Origin: Phaeobacter sp. CECT 5382
GTDB taxonomy: Bacteria > Pseudomonadota > Alphaproteobacteria > Rhodobacterales > Rhodobacteraceae
NCBI RefSeq assembly: GCF_001457775.1
Contig: NZ_CYSG01000001.1
Span: 248,001 to 312,000, forward strand
DNA: 64,000 nucleotides
Direction of reading: 5' to 3'
Part shown: positions 1 through 9,420 of the stretch, piece after piece
Numbering within the stretch: the first letter of the stretch is position 1
Layout: each line of letters starts with the position of its first letter
Made by a program: the position numbers and the translations under genes
The notes under the pieces: model-generated
Database searches by the model: none
What the model was told of the DNA's origin: nothing
What the model saw: only the letters and a program-made list of their open reading frames with translations

Positions 1-772
1 CATCACCAATGACGACGGTATCAACGCTCCGGGCCTTGCGGTTCTCGAGGCAATCGCCCATGATCTCGCCGGTCCCGACGGTGAAGTCTGGACCGTAGCC
101 CCCGCCTTTGAGCAGTCCGGCGTCGCGCATTGTATCAGCTATACACGCCCTTCGATGCTGGGTGAGCTGGCCCCGCGCCGCTTTGCCGCCGAAGGCTCGC
201 CTGCGGACTGCGTGCTGGGCGGCATTCACGTTGCCATGAAAGACACGCGCCCCGATCTGGTTCTGTCAGGCATCAACCGCGGCAACAATTCCGCCGAGAA
301 TGCCCTTTATTCGGGCACTCTGGGTGGTGCAATGGAAGCGGCGTTGCAGGGCATTCCCGCCATGGCTCTGTCGCAGTATTTCGGCCCGCACAACCGGGAT
401 CTGGAAAACCCGTTTGAGGCTTCAGCCCAGCATGGCGCAGACCTCATTCGCAAAATTCTGGCAGCTGCCCCGGACGAAGACCAGGACTACCGCCTGTTTT
501 ACAACATTAACTTCCCCCCGGTGCCCGCCGATGCCGTCAAAGGCACCCGCGTGGTGCGTCAGGGCTTTCGGCGTGGAAGCCATTTCTCCGCCGAAGAGCA
601 GATCTCGCCCAACGGGCGGCGTTATCTCTGGATCCGCGGCGGCGATCAGCAGGTACACACAGCACCTGACACCGATGCAAGCGTCAATCTGGACGGCTAC
701 ATATCAGTGACGCCCATGCGCGCCGACCTGACGGCAGATGATGCGCTCGACAGGTTCAAGGGCATCGAATGA
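1..772 (+). CDS. surE: 5'/3'-nucleotidase SurE (5' end outside window)
   Basis: SurE is a metal-dependent survival-protein phosphatase that removes phosphate from nucleoside 5'- and 3'-monophosphates. The open frame runs in from base 2 and starts with ITNDDG, the SurE N-terminal metal-binding signature (usually preceded by MRIL), so only about four or five codons are missing. The conserved SGINRGNN and [11 protein letters not shown] segments follow. The visible 256 codons fit the usual length of about 260. An in-frame ATG at 155 is internal and would delete the catalytic aspartates, so it is not the start. The stop overlaps the pcm start (ATGA), which suggests translational coupling; surE-pcm-nlpD order is also known from gammaproteobacteria. 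Confidence 0.95.
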   Translation, partial: ITNDDGINAPGLAVLEAIAHDLAGPDGEVWTVAPAFEQSGVAHCISYTRPSMLGELAPRRFAAEGSPADCVLGGIHVAMKDTRPDLVLSGINRGNNSAENALYSGTLGGAMEAALQGIPAMALSQYFGPHNRDLENPFEASAQHGADLIRKILAAAPDEDQDYRLFYNINFPPVPADAVKGTRVVRQGFRRGSHFSAEEQISPNGRRYLWIRGGDQQVHTAPDTDASVNLDGYISVTPMRADLTADDALDRFKGIE

Positions 773-1416
773 GCGGCCCCAACCCGGAAACAAAGATGCA
801 GTTTCTGTTTGCCCTGCGCTCTCGCGGGGTGACAGATTCCAAAGTGCTCGAGGCGATGGAGCAGATCGACCGCGGCCCCTTCGTGCGTGGGATCTTTTCC
901 GACCGCGCCTATGAGGACACGCCGCTGCCAATTGCCTGTGGTCAGACGATCTCGCAGCCCTCGGTGGTCGGATTGATGACCCAGGCCTTGCAGGTCTCTC
1001 CCCGCGACACGGTGCTGGAGGTTGGTACCGGCTCCGGCTATCAGGCCGCAATTCTCGCCAAACTTGCACGGCGTGTCTACACTATTGACCGGCACGCCCG
1101 CTTGGTGCGCGAGGCCCGGATGATCTTTGAAGGCATGCAGCTGGCCAATATCACCTCGCTTGTGGGGGATGGCAGTTTCGGCCTGCCAGATCAGGCACCT
1201 TTTGACCGCATCATCGTGACCGCCGCCGCCGAAGACCCGCCCGGCCCTTTGCTGGCACAGCTGAAACCCGGTGGCATCATGGTTGTGCCCGTGGGCCAGT
1301 CCGACACGGTGCAGACCCTGATCCGCGTGCGCAAAACCGATGATGGGCTGGACTATGATGAGCTGCGCCCGGTGCGCTTTGTGCCCTTGCTCGAAGGTCT
1401 GGGCAAAGAGGGCTGA
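769..1416 (+). CDS. pcm: Protein-L-isoaspartate O-methyltransferase
   Basis: Pcm repairs isomerised aspartyl/asparaginyl residues in damaged proteins by SAM-dependent methylation in the cytoplasm. The 215-residue protein has the family's GQTISQP motif (residues 58-64) and the SAM-binding motif I EVGTGSG (84-90), followed by a Rossmann methyltransferase fold with the late segment [12 protein letters not shown]. The length is normal for the family. Its ATG overlaps the surE stop by four bases, so the two are probably co-translated. The SD is inside surE. The identification is secure. Confidence 0.95.
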   Translation: MSGPNPETKMQFLFALRSRGVTDSKVLEAMEQIDRGPFVRGIFSDRAYEDTPLPIACGQTISQPSVVGLMTQALQVSPRDTVLEVGTGSGYQAAILAKLARRVYTIDRHARLVREARMIFEGMQLANITSLVGDGSFGLPDQAPFDRIIVTAAAEDPPGPLLAQLKPGGIMVVPVGQSDTVQTLIRVRKTDDGLDYDELRPVRFVPLLEGLGKEG

Positions 1417-1570
1417 GGCAAAGGCGCCTTAAATTGCGGCAAAGGCGCGCCGATTATGCAGCTCACCGTAAAAGACCATTGACGGCAGCGAGCCCGCAGG
1501 CACAAGAGGCACAAAGCCTTGCTGGGATTGCCTTGCCAGGATCGCCCGGACAGAAATTGAGGACAGTACT

Positions 1571-2785
1571 ATGACAGGCAGCCCAAAACTTCGCTCCGCA
1601 CCGGTCCGGATGGCGCTGGTGACCCTTCCATTGCTAGCTGTGCTGGCGGGCTGCGAGAACCCGTTGGACTATGATCTGCGCGGCCAGATCGGCGGGTTCA
1701 ACACCACTCAGGCGGCGCAGAGTGCCACCTCGAACCGGCCGACGCCGGATGCACGTGGTCTGATCACCTACCCCTCTTATCAGGTTGCGGTTGCCCAGCG
1801 GGGCGACAAGGTTAGCGATCTGGCCGCCCGTATCGGCCTACCGGCAGGGGAAATTGCCAAATTCAACGGCATGCAACCCAGCGACCCGCTGCGCAAAGGC
1901 GAAGTCCTGGCCCTGCCGCGTCGCGCGCCTACGGCCGCCAACAGTGCCGCTGGCAAAGCCAATCCCGGTGCTGTCGATATCGCCGCCCTGGCTGGCACTG
2001 CCATCGACAGCGCACCTGCTACCTCACCGAACCCCGGCTCGGTGACCACAACCGAAATCCAGCCAAAACCGCAGGTAAAGCCGGTAAAAGTGCAGGCCGG
2101 ACCAGAGCCTGTCCGCCACAAGGTGGTACGCGGTGAAACCGCCTATACCATTTCGCGCCTCTATCAGGTGCCGGTCAAATCCCTGGCAGAATGGAACGGT
2201 CTGGGCAGTGATTTCGCCATCCGCGAAGGCCAGCACCTGATGATCCCACTCAAGGACCAGAGCCCGGCCCGCACCCCTGCTGCCGCCACCTCCACCACAG
2301 CCCCGGGCGAAGGGTCGGCTACACCGACACCTCCCAGCGCCACCAAGCCTTTGCCGGAAGAAAACATTGCTCCTGCCGATGTTGCCGCTGAAACCCTGCC
2401 CACGGTGGATGTACCAGAACCCAGCCGCCCGAGCACGGCCGCCATGGCCTATCCGGTGCAGGGTAAAATCGTGAAAACCTACGCCAAAGGGCGCAGCGAC
2501 GGCATTGATATCGCGGCAGCTGCAGGCGCGTCGGTCAAAGCGGCTGAAAGCGGCACCGTGGCGGTGATTACCAAGGATTCCGACAATATCCCGCTGATTG
2601 TCATTCGCCATGACCCAAAGCTTTCGACGATCTATTTCAACGTCGACAAGATTTCAGTCACCGAAGGCGATCAGGTCAAGCGCGGACAAACCATCGCCAC
2701 GCTGCATGACTCACCACAGGCATTGTTGCATTTCGAAGTCCGAGACGGTTTCGACAGCCAGGATCCCCTGCTCTATCTGAACTGA
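1571..2785 (+). CDS. NlpD-like lipoprotein: two LysM repeats and a degenerate LytM (M23) domain
   Basis: This is probably an outer-membrane lipoprotein that activates cell-wall amidases at division, like NlpD. A signal sequence ends in the lipobox LAGC with Cys28 as the lipidation site. Two LysM peptidoglycan-binding repeats follow (about 72-116 and 182-226), separated and followed by Pro/Ala/Thr-rich linkers, then a C-terminal LytM domain (about 300-404). The zinc ligands of active M23 peptidases are missing: the HxxxD site reads SDGID, the YxH position reads YFN, and HxH reads LLHFEVR. A non-catalytic activator role is therefore inferred, as for Escherichia coli NlpD. It lies 154 bp after pcm, keeping the surE-pcm-nlpD order. 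The exact symbol is left blank because orthology was not tested. Confidence 0.88.
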   Translation: MTGSPKLRSAPVRMALVTLPLLAVLAGCENPLDYDLRGQIGGFNTTQAAQSATSNRPTPDARGLITYPSYQVAVAQRGDKVSDLAARIGLPAGEIAKFNGMQPSDPLRKGEVLALPRRAPTAANSAAGKANPGAVDIAALAGTAIDSAPATSPNPGSVTTTEIQPKPQVKPVKVQAGPEPVRHKVVRGETAYTISRLYQVPVKSLAEWNGLGSDFAIREGQHLMIPLKDQSPARTPAAATSTTAPGEGSATPTPPSATKPLPEENIAPADVAAETLPTVDVPEPSRPSTAAMAYPVQGKIVKTYAKGRSDGIDIAAAAGASVKAAESGTVAVITKDSDNIPLIVIRHDPKLSTIYFNVDKISVTEGDQVKRGQTIATLHDSPQALLHFEVRDGFDSQDPLLYLN

Positions 2786-2918
2786 CCGTGCACCCTGAGC
2801 ATCGGCGGACAGAATACCACTGGGCAGAGTCTCAATCAGGCAGAGTTTCAATCTTGCACTGCTCTGATAACATCCGGATTTTGTCGGATTCTGGCACCCG
2901 AGCGCCCGAGTTTGGACT

Positions 2919-2948
2919 GGCAGAGCCGGGAGATTTGGCGGCTCTGCC
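2919..2948. terminator. Hairpin between convergent genes
   Basis: A perfect 10-bp stem (GGCAGAGCCG / CGGCTCTGCC) with a 10-nt loop lies between the 3' ends of the NlpD-like gene and the DUF815 gene. There is no clear T tract on either side, so it may act as a weak or factor-assisted bidirectional terminator. Confidence 0.5.
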
Positions 2949-2957
2949 TGTAGCCGC

Positions 2958-3803
2958 CTAGCCCAAAGCGATCCCGTGTCGCCCGGCCAGATCGGTAAAA
3001 AACTGCCAAGCAACACGGCCCGATCGCGCGCCGCGTGTTGCCTGCCATTCTATCGCTTCCGCAATCATCACTTCGCGATCCACATCAACGCCGTGGGCAA
3101 GGCAATAGCCTGAAATCATTTCGAGATATTCATCCTGATCGCAAGGGTGGAAGCCCAGCCACAAGCCAAATCGGTCACTGAGAGAGACCTTTTCTTCGAC
3201 CGCCTCGGAGGGGTTGATGGCGCTGGATCGCTCGTTCTCGATCATGTCGCGCGGCATCAGGTGTCGGCGGTTGGATGTAGCGTAGAACACCACATTTTCG
3301 GGACGACCTTTGATACCGCCATCCAGTACCGCCTTCAGGCTTTTGTAGTGCTGATCATCATGGCTAAACGACAGATCATCACAAAACAGGATAAAGCGAT
3401 GCGGTGCCTTGCGCAGATGGTTCAGCAATCGCGCCACCGAGGGCAGATCTTCCCGCTGCAGCTCCACCAGTTTGAGCTCCCTATGATCATCCGCCAGCAA
3501 GGCACCGTGGATAGCCTTGACCAGGCTCGACTTGCCCATGCCACGTGCGCCCCACAACAGGGCATTGTTGGCTGCGTCGCCGCGGGCAAACCTTCGTGTA
3601 TTTTCAAGCAGCGTATCGCGAGAGCGGTTGATCCCGACCAAGAGATCCAAATCGACGCGGTTGATCTTGGCAACCGGCTCCAGTCGATCGGGCTCAACAT
3701 GCCAGACAAACGCCGAAGCTGCCTCAAAATCAGGGGCCGCAAGCGGTGCCGGCGCCATGCGCTCAAGTGCTTCGGCTATGCGGGTCAATGTGGTCTGGTC
3801 CAT
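2958..3803 (-). CDS. DUF815-family AAA+ ATPase
   Basis: The 281-residue protein is a P-loop ATPase of the DUF815 family, conserved in proteobacteria but without a firmly assigned role. A Walker A motif GARGMGKSS (85-93) and a Walker B-like FILFCDDLSF (137-146) are visible, followed by an AAA-type arginine-rich stretch and a helical C-terminus. The first 60 residues look like a helical leader (LTRIAEALERMAP). It is convergent with the NlpD-like gene and stands alone; 164 bp separate it from the acyltransferase upstream. A long antisense frame covers it (3147-3971) and is dismissed as a codon-bias shadow. Confidence 0.85.
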   Translation of the reverse strand: MDQTTLTRIAEALERMAPAPLAAPDFEAASAFVWHVEPDRLEPVAKINRVDLDLLVGINRSRDTLLENTRRFARGDAANNALLWGARGMGKSSLVKAIHGALLADDHRELKLVELQREDLPSVARLLNHLRKAPHRFILFCDDLSFSHDDQHYKSLKAVLDGGIKGRPENVVFYATSNRRHLMPRDMIENERSSAINPSEAVEEKVSLSDRFGLWLGFHPCDQDEYLEMISGYCLAHGVDVDREVMIAEAIEWQATRGARSGRVAWQFFTDLAGRHGIALG

Positions 3804-3967
3804 GGGTGTCTCCGTCGTTTACCGGTCGGACAAAGCATGTCTGAAGCTGAGCAACAAGCCTCTGAGCAGGAAGACCGGCCATTCGAGCGGGATCGGAAGT
3901 TTATGTTCGCGACGGCACTGCAGATTGCCGCAGCAAGATCTCATCAAATCCTCAGATTGCTACCCTG

Positions 3968-5122
3968 CTAATTCTCAACCTTGGGCAAAACCGTCGAACC
4001 GGCCAGCTGCCCTGCCTCTGCCAATCGGCGCCCCATGCGGTTTGTTGGCTTTTCAACCAAAAGATAGGTGCCGGTCGAAAGCGCGACGGTCACGCTATAG
4101 ACCACAAGGAACTGCGCCAGCCCGGCCTGCGGTAACAGTGCAAACCCCTGCATCACTTGCAAAACCAGCATGTGGAGCAAATAGATACTGTAGCTGATCG
4201 ATCCCAGAAACAGCATCGGCGGCAGTGTCAGGGGCCGGGTCAGCCAGGCCACGCGTTGCGGTGTTGCCCAGACGATCATTGCGGCTGTGGACAGCGCCAG
4301 AAGTTCAGAACGTCCGCCGAAATCCAACAAAAGCGCCGTCAGAAACACCAGCACCGCGCCCCCAATCCAGAACGCGGCCCGACCAGAGCCCCCCTCGGCA
4401 AAACGCTCGCGCAGATAGAATGCCGCTGCGCCAACAACAAACAAATGCCCATGCGCGATTGGCGACCATTTGATGGGCTGCGAGGTGCCAAACAGCTGTT
4501 TTGATGCATAAGACAGCCCCCCGGTCAGAACCAGCAGCACCAGAATACCGCCGACCGCTTTGGGAATGCTTTTGGTAAAATGCAGCAGCAGAGGCAGACA
4601 GACGTACCAAAATACTTCGATCGGGATGGTCCATTCCACGCCAAGAAGGGAATTTGCCACGCGATAATCCAGATAGCTCAACATACTTAGATGCATGAGG
4701 AAATTATAGAGATCCGGCTGAGACCCCAACTCCTGCATCCAATACGGCAAGGCAAAGGCCCCTGTCCGCCACAGCAGGATGGCGACGGCAATCGCCAGCC
4801 AATACAGCGGCACGATGCGCAGGATCCGGCGAGTCAGGTAGCTCTGATAGTTTTTGGCCTCGGTGAAAGTTCTGGCAATGGTATAGCCGGAGATCACAAA
4901 AAAGATGTCGACGCCGTATTTCCCGGCACTGGTGATTGCCTGCCCAAGCGCGCCAAAATTGACCAATGCTCCGGTATGGATCATGACAACCATTGTCGCT
5001 GCCAGCGCCCGTAGCCCGGTAATGAAATCAGTGTCTCCATAAAACCGGAGAATTCGCGGCGCATCAGACAAAGCTATGGTCCTCAATTGTAATTCTGCTC
5101 TGCTAGAGGCCGAAACGCCCAA
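3968..5122 (-). CDS. Acyltransferase family 3 integral membrane protein (OafA/YrhL type)
   Basis: This membrane acyltransferase probably O-acylates a surface polysaccharide or other carbohydrate. Of its 384 residues, the conserved Arg/His pair of the family lies in helix 1 (FITGLRALAATMVVMIHTG region, Arg38 and His49), followed by VDIFFVISGY (71-80). About ten hydrophobic segments follow. The acceptor cannot be read from the sequence, and no polysaccharide cluster surrounds the gene. The first 30 residues are poorly conserved, so the true start could be downstream. The gene follows the Tat operon but is separated from it by a strong terminator, so it probably has its own promoter. Confidence 0.85.
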   Translation of the reverse strand: MGVSASSRAELQLRTIALSDAPRILRFYGDTDFITGLRALAATMVVMIHTGALVNFGALGQAITSAGKYGVDIFFVISGYTIARTFTEAKNYQSYLTRRILRIVPLYWLAIAVAILLWRTGAFALPYWMQELGSQPDLYNFLMHLSMLSYLDYRVANSLLGVEWTIPIEVFWYVCLPLLLHFTKSIPKAVGGILVLLVLTGGLSYASKQLFGTSQPIKWSPIAHGHLFVVGAAAFYLRERFAEGGSGRAAFWIGGAVLVFLTALLLDFGGRSELLALSTAAMIVWATPQRVAWLTRPLTLPPMLFLGSISYSIYLLHMLVLQVMQGFALLPQAGLAQFLVVYSVTVALSTGTYLLVEKPTNRMGRRLAEAGQLAGSTVLPKVEN

Positions 5123-5154
5123 AGCCTGGTGCCGCCGAAGGCTTGGCTAGCCCC

Positions 5155-5194
5155 CTAAAACAAAAGACTGCGCGCCTGTTGCGGCGCGCAGTCT
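5155..5194 (-). terminator. Rho-independent terminator of the tat operon
   Basis: A perfect 12-bp stem AGACTGCGCGCC / GGCGCGCAGTCT with a 6-nt loop (5165-5194) is followed, on the minus strand, by TTTGTTTTA. It lies about 20 bp after the tatC stop and is a classic intrinsic terminator. Confidence 0.9.
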
Positions 5195-5214
5195 AGTCAC
5201 TCTTTTCAATCGGA

Positions 5215-6090
5215 TTACTTGTCGTCATCCTCGTCGAATTCGGCCATCAGAGGATCTTCGTCTTCATCATCATAGTAGCCTTCCGCCCGCAGCTTTTCTT
5301 CGCGCTTGGTCTCAACCCGGCGCACCAGGAAGATCGAGATCTCGTAGAGCCCGTAGACCACCACAAACAGAATGACCTGGGTGATAACATCCGGTGGCGT
5401 GACCAATGCGGCCAGAACCAGAATGGCGACCACCGCATATTTACGCACAGCCCCCAAACCATCCGCACTGACCAAACCAGCCTTGCCCATCAGTGTCAGC
5501 AGAACCGGCAGCTGGAAACACATGCCAAAGGCCACGATGAACTTGATCGTAAGGTTCAGATACTCCTGTGCGGAGCCTTGAAATACCACGCTCAGCGGGG
5601 CCGCACCGGTTTCCGCCACGGCTTCGCCTTCGGTACCAAACTGTTGGAACCCAAGGAAGAAATCATAGGCCAGAGGTGTCACCACGAAAAAGGCAAAGCT
5701 GGCGCCAAGCAGGAACATGAAAGGCGAAGCTACCAGGAAGGGCAAAAAGGCTCCCTTTTCGTTCTTGTAGAGCCCCGGCGCCACAAACCGCCACATCTGC
5801 ATCGCGATATAGGGAAAGCTAAGGATCAGACCGCCCAGCAGCGAGACCTTGATCGCAACAAAAAAGCCTTCCTGCGGCGAGATGAAGATCAGATCACAAT
5901 CCTGGCCACGCTCCGACAGCACCTGACACAAAGGTGCCGTGAGAAAGTTGAAGATCGGCGTCGCCACGGTGAAACAGATGATCATGCCCACCAGAAAGGC
6001 CACAACCGAATGGATGAGCCGCGTGCGCAGCTCGGCCAGATGTTCGATCAATGGCGCGGTCGAATCTTCGACCTCTTCTGTCTGGCTCAT
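5215..6090 (-). CDS. tatC: Sec-independent protein translocase subunit TatC
   Basis: TatC is the twin-arginine signal receptor in the inner membrane. The 291-residue protein has the N-terminal cytoplasmic motif EHLAELR (16-22) and six hydrophobic helices. It is longer than the usual 250-260 residues because of a strongly acidic C-terminal tail (Asp/Glu-rich, last 20 residues) and a short acidic/hydrophobic insertion in the second periplasmic loop. It overlaps tatB by four bases (ATGA) and is the last gene of tatA-tatB-tatC, closed by an intrinsic terminator. Confidence 0.96.
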   Translation of the reverse strand: MSQTEEVEDSTAPLIEHLAELRTRLIHSVVAFLVGMIICFTVATPIFNFLTAPLCQVLSERGQDCDLIFISPQEGFFVAIKVSLLGGLILSFPYIAMQMWRFVAPGLYKNEKGAFLPFLVASPFMFLLGASFAFFVVTPLAYDFFLGFQQFGTEGEAVAETGAAPLSVVFQGSAQEYLNLTIKFIVAFGMCFQLPVLLTLMGKAGLVSADGLGAVRKYAVVAILVLAALVTPPDVITQVILFVVVYGLYEISIFLVRRVETKREEKLRAEGYYDDEDEDPLMAEFDEDDDK

Positions 6091-6599
6091 GTTTTGGCCT
6101 CACTTCCTTCTGAGGGAGCCTCGCTTTCAGCTGGCGCTGCATCCAGCGCCGCCTCGGCGGCTTGAGCGTGCTCCATCGCCTCAGCAGCCTCGCGCGCTTT
6201 TCGCTCGGCGGCTGCACGTGCGGTGGATGCCTGAATTTTCTTGGCTTCCAGTGCCCGCTCCACTGCCATTTTGCCCGTCTCCGTCCCTGGCTTGAACGAG
6301 GTTGGGTCGATGGATTTGGTCGGATCGATAGATTTGGCCATATCCTGTGCCGCCTCTTTGACCCCGTCCATTGCGGTGTTCATCGGATTGGTCGCCGCCT
6401 TCAGCCCCTTGGCAACATCGCGCACGCCGCTTTCATCAGCGGCGTCATTCATCGCCTGGCTGAACTCGCGCGCCATGCCTTTGGCCTTGCCCACGAAACG
6501 GCCAACGCTGCGAAACAGCACCGGCAGGTCCTTGGGGCCGACGACGATCAGCGCGACCACGCCAATGACCAAGAGTTCGGTCCACCCAAGATCAAACAT
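6087..6599 (-). CDS. tatB: Sec-independent protein translocase subunit TatB
   Basis: TatB forms the receptor complex with TatC. The N-terminal membrane helix carries the TatB signature ([22 protein letters not shown] with the Glu at position 8 and the Gly-Pro hinge at 21-22), followed by an amphipathic helix and a long Ala/Lys/Glu-rich tail that includes a small [11 protein letters not shown] duplication. At 170 residues it has a typical alphaproteobacterial length. It starts six bases after the tatA stop and overlaps tatC. Confidence 0.95.
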   Translation of the reverse strand: MFDLGWTELLVIGVVALIVVGPKDLPVLFRSVGRFVGKAKGMAREFSQAMNDAADESGVRDVAKGLKAATNPMNTAMDGVKEAAQDMAKSIDPTKSIDPTSFKPGTETGKMAVERALEAKKIQASTARAAAERKAREAAEAMEHAQAAEAALDAAPAESEAPSEGSEAKT

Positions 6600-6605
6600 C
6601 GGCGC

Positions 6606-6842
6606 TTACGCCTTGTCTTTTTCGGTCGCCGTATCTGCGGCTGGTGTCACGTCCTTGGCCTCGTCTGCAACGTCAGCTGCATCCTGTTCCAGCTCGGCGG
6701 CACCTTCGTTGACGCCCTTCTTGAACGAGGTAATGCCTTTGCCGACTTCGCCCATGAGCGAGCTGATCTTGCCGCGACCAAACAGCACCAGAACCACAAC
6801 AGCGATGAGAAGCAGGCCGGGAAGGCCGATATTATTGAGCAT
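6606..6842 (-). CDS. tatA: Sec-independent protein translocase subunit TatA
   Basis: TatA is the pore-forming component of the Tat system. The 78-residue protein has one membrane helix (about 5-20), the FGRGK hinge (21-25), an amphipathic helix and a polar acidic tail. The start MLNNIGLPG at 6842 is chosen because AGGAGA lies about seven bases upstream and because it puts the membrane helix at the N-terminus; a longer frame from 6887 adds 15 non-conserved residues. First gene of the tat operon. Confidence 0.93.
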   Translation of the reverse strand: MLNNIGLPGLLLIAVVVLVLFGRGKISSLMGEVGKGITSFKKGVNEGAAELEQDAADVADEAKDVTPAADTATEKDKA

Positions 6843-7001
6843 GTGAATCTCTCCTACACTTTTGCCAGCACGAACCTGTACCGGCACATTCTTGTCTGGC
6901 TTCAGGTTCTACGCCCCTGCAGCACAGGAGCAAAGGCCAGGGCTGCGTTCAGCACCTGCCGGATGGCCCAAAATTCTCTTTTTTCGCCCAGTCCGAAACA
7001 C

Positions 7002-7023
7002 AACTGACAGGTTTGTGTCAGTT
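7002..7023. promoter_or_regulatory. Perfect palindrome, candidate operator of the WYL regulator
   Basis: AACTGACA and TGTCAGTT are perfect 8-bp inverted arms with a 6-bp spacer, 42 bp upstream of the ATG at 7065 and in the 222-bp gap shared with divergent tatA. A TGACA-type palindrome beside a YafY-family regulator suggests its binding site. This is inference; no binding data are available. Confidence 0.55.
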
Positions 7024-7064
7024 GCTACCCGCTATGTCCTGGCCATCAACATAAGGAGTTTGAT

Positions 7065-7409
7065 ATGACACAGACAGATACAGCCGCCGCCGAGACCGTC
7101 GCAGATGCCGTTGCCGAAACCGTGACCTTTCGGCTGAACACTGACGTCACAGCAGCCCAGTTCATTGCGCTGAGCAAGCAAAGCACAGATTTTGTTCGCG
7201 CCAATCCCGGCTTTGTCTTTCGCCGTCTCAGCGCAGGCGAGGATGGCAGCTGGACAGATACGGTGATCTGGAAGGACATGGAAACCGCACTTGAAGTCGC
7301 TGAAAGCTTTGGCAAACAGGATTTTGCCCCTGCCCTGATGGCGGCTATCAAGCCAGACAGTGTTCAAATCCGTCACGAGACCATTCACTGGACGTTGGCA
7401 CCATCATAG
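7065..7409 (+). CDS. Small protein, possibly an ABM-like dimeric alpha/beta-barrel protein
   Basis: I do not recognise a specific family. The 114-residue protein shows alternating strand/helix stretches (VTFRLNTDV, AAQFIALSKQSTDFVRANPGF, TDTVIWKDMETALEVAESF) resembling antibiotic-biosynthesis-monooxygenase-like ferredoxin folds, with the Trp in TVIW typical of that fold. AAGGAG sits six bases before the ATG. The gene is followed 47 bp later by a YafY-type regulator, and a palindrome lies upstream, so the two probably form a regulator/target pair. No cofactor or substrate can be read from the sequence. Confidence 0.7.
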   Translation: MTQTDTAAAETVADAVAETVTFRLNTDVTAAQFIALSKQSTDFVRANPGFVFRRLSAGEDGSWTDTVIWKDMETALEVAESFGKQDFAPALMAAIKPDSVQIRHETIHWTLAPS

Positions 7410-7456
7410 CGTGGCCATCTTGACGCGGCATCGGTACCTGAGCCAAGGGTAGTTCC

Positions 7457-8137
7457 ATGCGCCGTACCGACCGCCTTTTTGAAATCATCCAGATCCTGCG
7501 CGATGGAAAGCTCCATCGCGCAATGGATATTGCGGCCCGGCTCGAGGTTTCGACCCGTACCATTTACCGCGATATGGACACGCTTGTGGCTTCAGGTGTG
7601 CCGGTCGAAGGCGAACGCGGTATCGGCTATATGGTGCGCGAGCAGATCACCCTGCCACCGCTCACGCTGACCCCGGAAGAGTTGGAAGCTCTGAACCTTG
7701 GTATGGCCATCGTCGCAGAGGCCGCTGATGCAGATCTAAAGGCAGCGGCGCAGTCGCTTGCAGCCAAGGTAGACGCGGTTTTGCCAGAAGAAACCATCGC
7801 CCAGGCAGATGCCTGGAAATTTGCGGTCTATCCTTTTGCCGATGCCGCACGGGGCTTTGCCCATATGCCGACCCTGCGTGCGGCGATCAAATCGCGTCAA
7901 AAACTGTCACTGCGCTATCGTCGCATAGATGGCACTTTGACAAAGCGCATCATCCGCCCGCTACACATGGAATACTGGGGGCGAATCTGGACCCTGACCG
8001 CCTGGTGCGAAACGCGTGGCGATTTCCGTGTCTTCCGCGTTGATCTGATCGAAGAGGTCACCGCCCTGCCCGAGCTATTCGTCGACGAGCCGGGCAAGCA
8101 ATTGTCCGACTATGACCCACACCGCTCAAAGGGCTGA
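7457..8137 (+). CDS. YafY-family transcriptional regulator (HTH-11 plus WYL domain)
   Basis: The N-terminus is a winged helix-turn-helix (MRRTDRLFEIIQIL through VSTRTIYRDMDTL, about 1-60), the signature of HTH_11 regulators. The C-terminal half (about 135-215) has the WYL core around YWGRIWTLTAWCE and ends with FRVFRVDLIEEV. WYL domains bind ligands or nucleic acids. In proteobacteria such regulators often repress a neighbouring small enzyme gene, which fits the upstream gene at 7065 and its palindrome. The 226-residue length is standard. Confidence 0.88.
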   Translation: MRRTDRLFEIIQILRDGKLHRAMDIAARLEVSTRTIYRDMDTLVASGVPVEGERGIGYMVREQITLPPLTLTPEELEALNLGMAIVAEAADADLKAAAQSLAAKVDAVLPEETIAQADAWKFAVYPFADAARGFAHMPTLRAAIKSRQKLSLRYRRIDGTLTKRIIRPLHMEYWGRIWTLTAWCETRGDFRVFRVDLIEEVTALPELFVDEPGKQLSDYDPHRSKG

Positions 8138-8186
8138 AAACCTGCGGACCAGATATCAGGCGGTTCTGACTTAGGCAGAGAAGCTC

Positions 8187-9344
8187 TTAAGCCGGAAACA
8201 CGAAACAGCGGTTGCGCGGAACTGTCAGCCACATCACCCGCCCGACCTCAGGCAGAAACACGCGCGGAACGGTCACTTTCAGGATAGAGTCATCATAGTC
8301 CATCTGAAACTCCACCAGGCTTTCGTGGCCCAGATAGCGTGCCCGCTTTACCACGGCGCGGGCGGGCACTCCATCGGTGGCAGTGGGCAGGGGCCCTTTG
8401 CCACTGCGGTCAAAATCAATGCGCACATGTTGTGGGCGAAAAACGATTTCCACATCGGTGCGATCCGCAATACCCGGTGCTAGGAACTGGCCGAAAGGTG
8501 TATCTGCCAAGGCACCATTCACTTGTGACTTCAACACGTTGATATCACTGAAAAACGCCACTGCCGCTTTGTCAATCGGGCGGGTATAGACGTTGTAGGG
8601 CGCACCTTGCTGGACGATTTTGCCGCCGCGCATCAGCGCGATTTCATCGGCCATGCGCATGGCCTCTTCGGGTTCATGCGTCACCAGCAGAACGGCTGCG
8701 TCCTCTTCTTTCAGCAGAGTCAGTGTCTCATCCCGGATGCCGTCACGCAGCCGGTTATCAAGTCCAGAAAAAGGCTCATCCATCAGCATGATACGTGGCT
8801 TGGGTGCCAACGCCCGCGCCAGCGCGACACGCTGCTGCTCGCCACCTGACAGCTGGTGCGGAAAGTCATCAATGAACCGCTTCAGCGAGACCTTTTCCAA
8901 CAGTTCTTCGACCCGGGCGCGTTTTTCGGCCTTGCTGCCTTTGTTGAGACCAAAGGCGACGTTGTCTGCCACGCTCAGGTGCGGAAACAGGGCAAAATCC
9001 TGAAACATCAGGCCAATCTCGCGCCGCTCTGGCGGGACACGAAAGACCGTGTCGCAAATCAATTTGCCATCGACGTAGATCTCGCCACTATCCTGCATTT
9101 CCACGCCGGCAATCATCCGCAATGTGGTGGATTTTCCGCAGCCCGAAGGCCCCAGCAAGCAGGTCACCTGCCCCGCCTGGATCTGCAACGACACATCATC
9201 CACCACTGCACGGCCATCAAAATAGCGATAGATATGGCGGATTTCCAGCCGTGGTACCGGCAACCCAGGTTGAACTGACGATTGCATATGCAACCCGGAC
9301 TGGGACTGCTGGTCTGGCTGGCGCTGGGGGGATGCTGTGCTCAT
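8187..9344 (-). CDS. ABC transporter ATP-binding protein (Fe3+/polyamine-type importer ATPase)
   Basis: This 385-residue ATPase has all motifs in order: Walker [10 protein letters not shown] (65-73), Q-loop FQDFALFPH (Gln115), signature LSGGEQ (165-170), Walker B IMLMDE (185-190) and the switch His223 in LLVTHEP. A C-terminal TOBE-like regulatory domain (about 275-385) places it in the FbpC/PotA/UgpC group of importer ATPases. The ATG at 9344 is preferred to a TTG at 9356. No permease or binding-protein gene is in the window, so it must work with components encoded elsewhere, or the cluster has been broken. The substrate is unknown. Confidence 0.85.
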   Translation of the reverse strand: MSTASPQRQPDQQSQSGLHMQSSVQPGLPVPRLEIRHIYRYFDGRAVVDDVSLQIQAGQVTCLLGPSGCGKSTTLRMIAGVEMQDSGEIYVDGKLICDTVFRVPPERREIGLMFQDFALFPHLSVADNVAFGLNKGSKAEKRARVEELLEKVSLKRFIDDFPHQLSGGEQQRVALARALAPKPRIMLMDEPFSGLDNRLRDGIRDETLTLLKEEDAAVLLVTHEPEEAMRMADEIALMRGGKIVQQGAPYNVYTRPIDKAAVAFFSDINVLKSQVNGALADTPFGQFLAPGIADRTDVEIVFRPQHVRIDFDRSGKGPLPTATDGVPARAVVKRARYLGHESLVEFQMDYDDSILKVTVPRVFLPEVGRVMWLTVPRNRCFVFPA

Positions 9345-9420
9345 TCGGCCTCGCAAGCTGTCCGATCCTGCAAATCGGTTTCAGCGGCAAATACCAACCC
9401 CGTCGCCGCCGCGCAAGCCT

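Noticed and set aside
1417-1448. Two copies of GGCAAAGGCGC after pcm
   Set aside because: Only two copies, 21 bp apart, in low-information GC sequence; not enough to call an operator.
3147-3971. 274-residue plus-strand frame over the DUF815 gene
   Set aside because: Antisense to a well-supported AAA ATPase; Cys/Arg/Gln-rich composition and no recognisable motif mark it as a codon-bias shadow.
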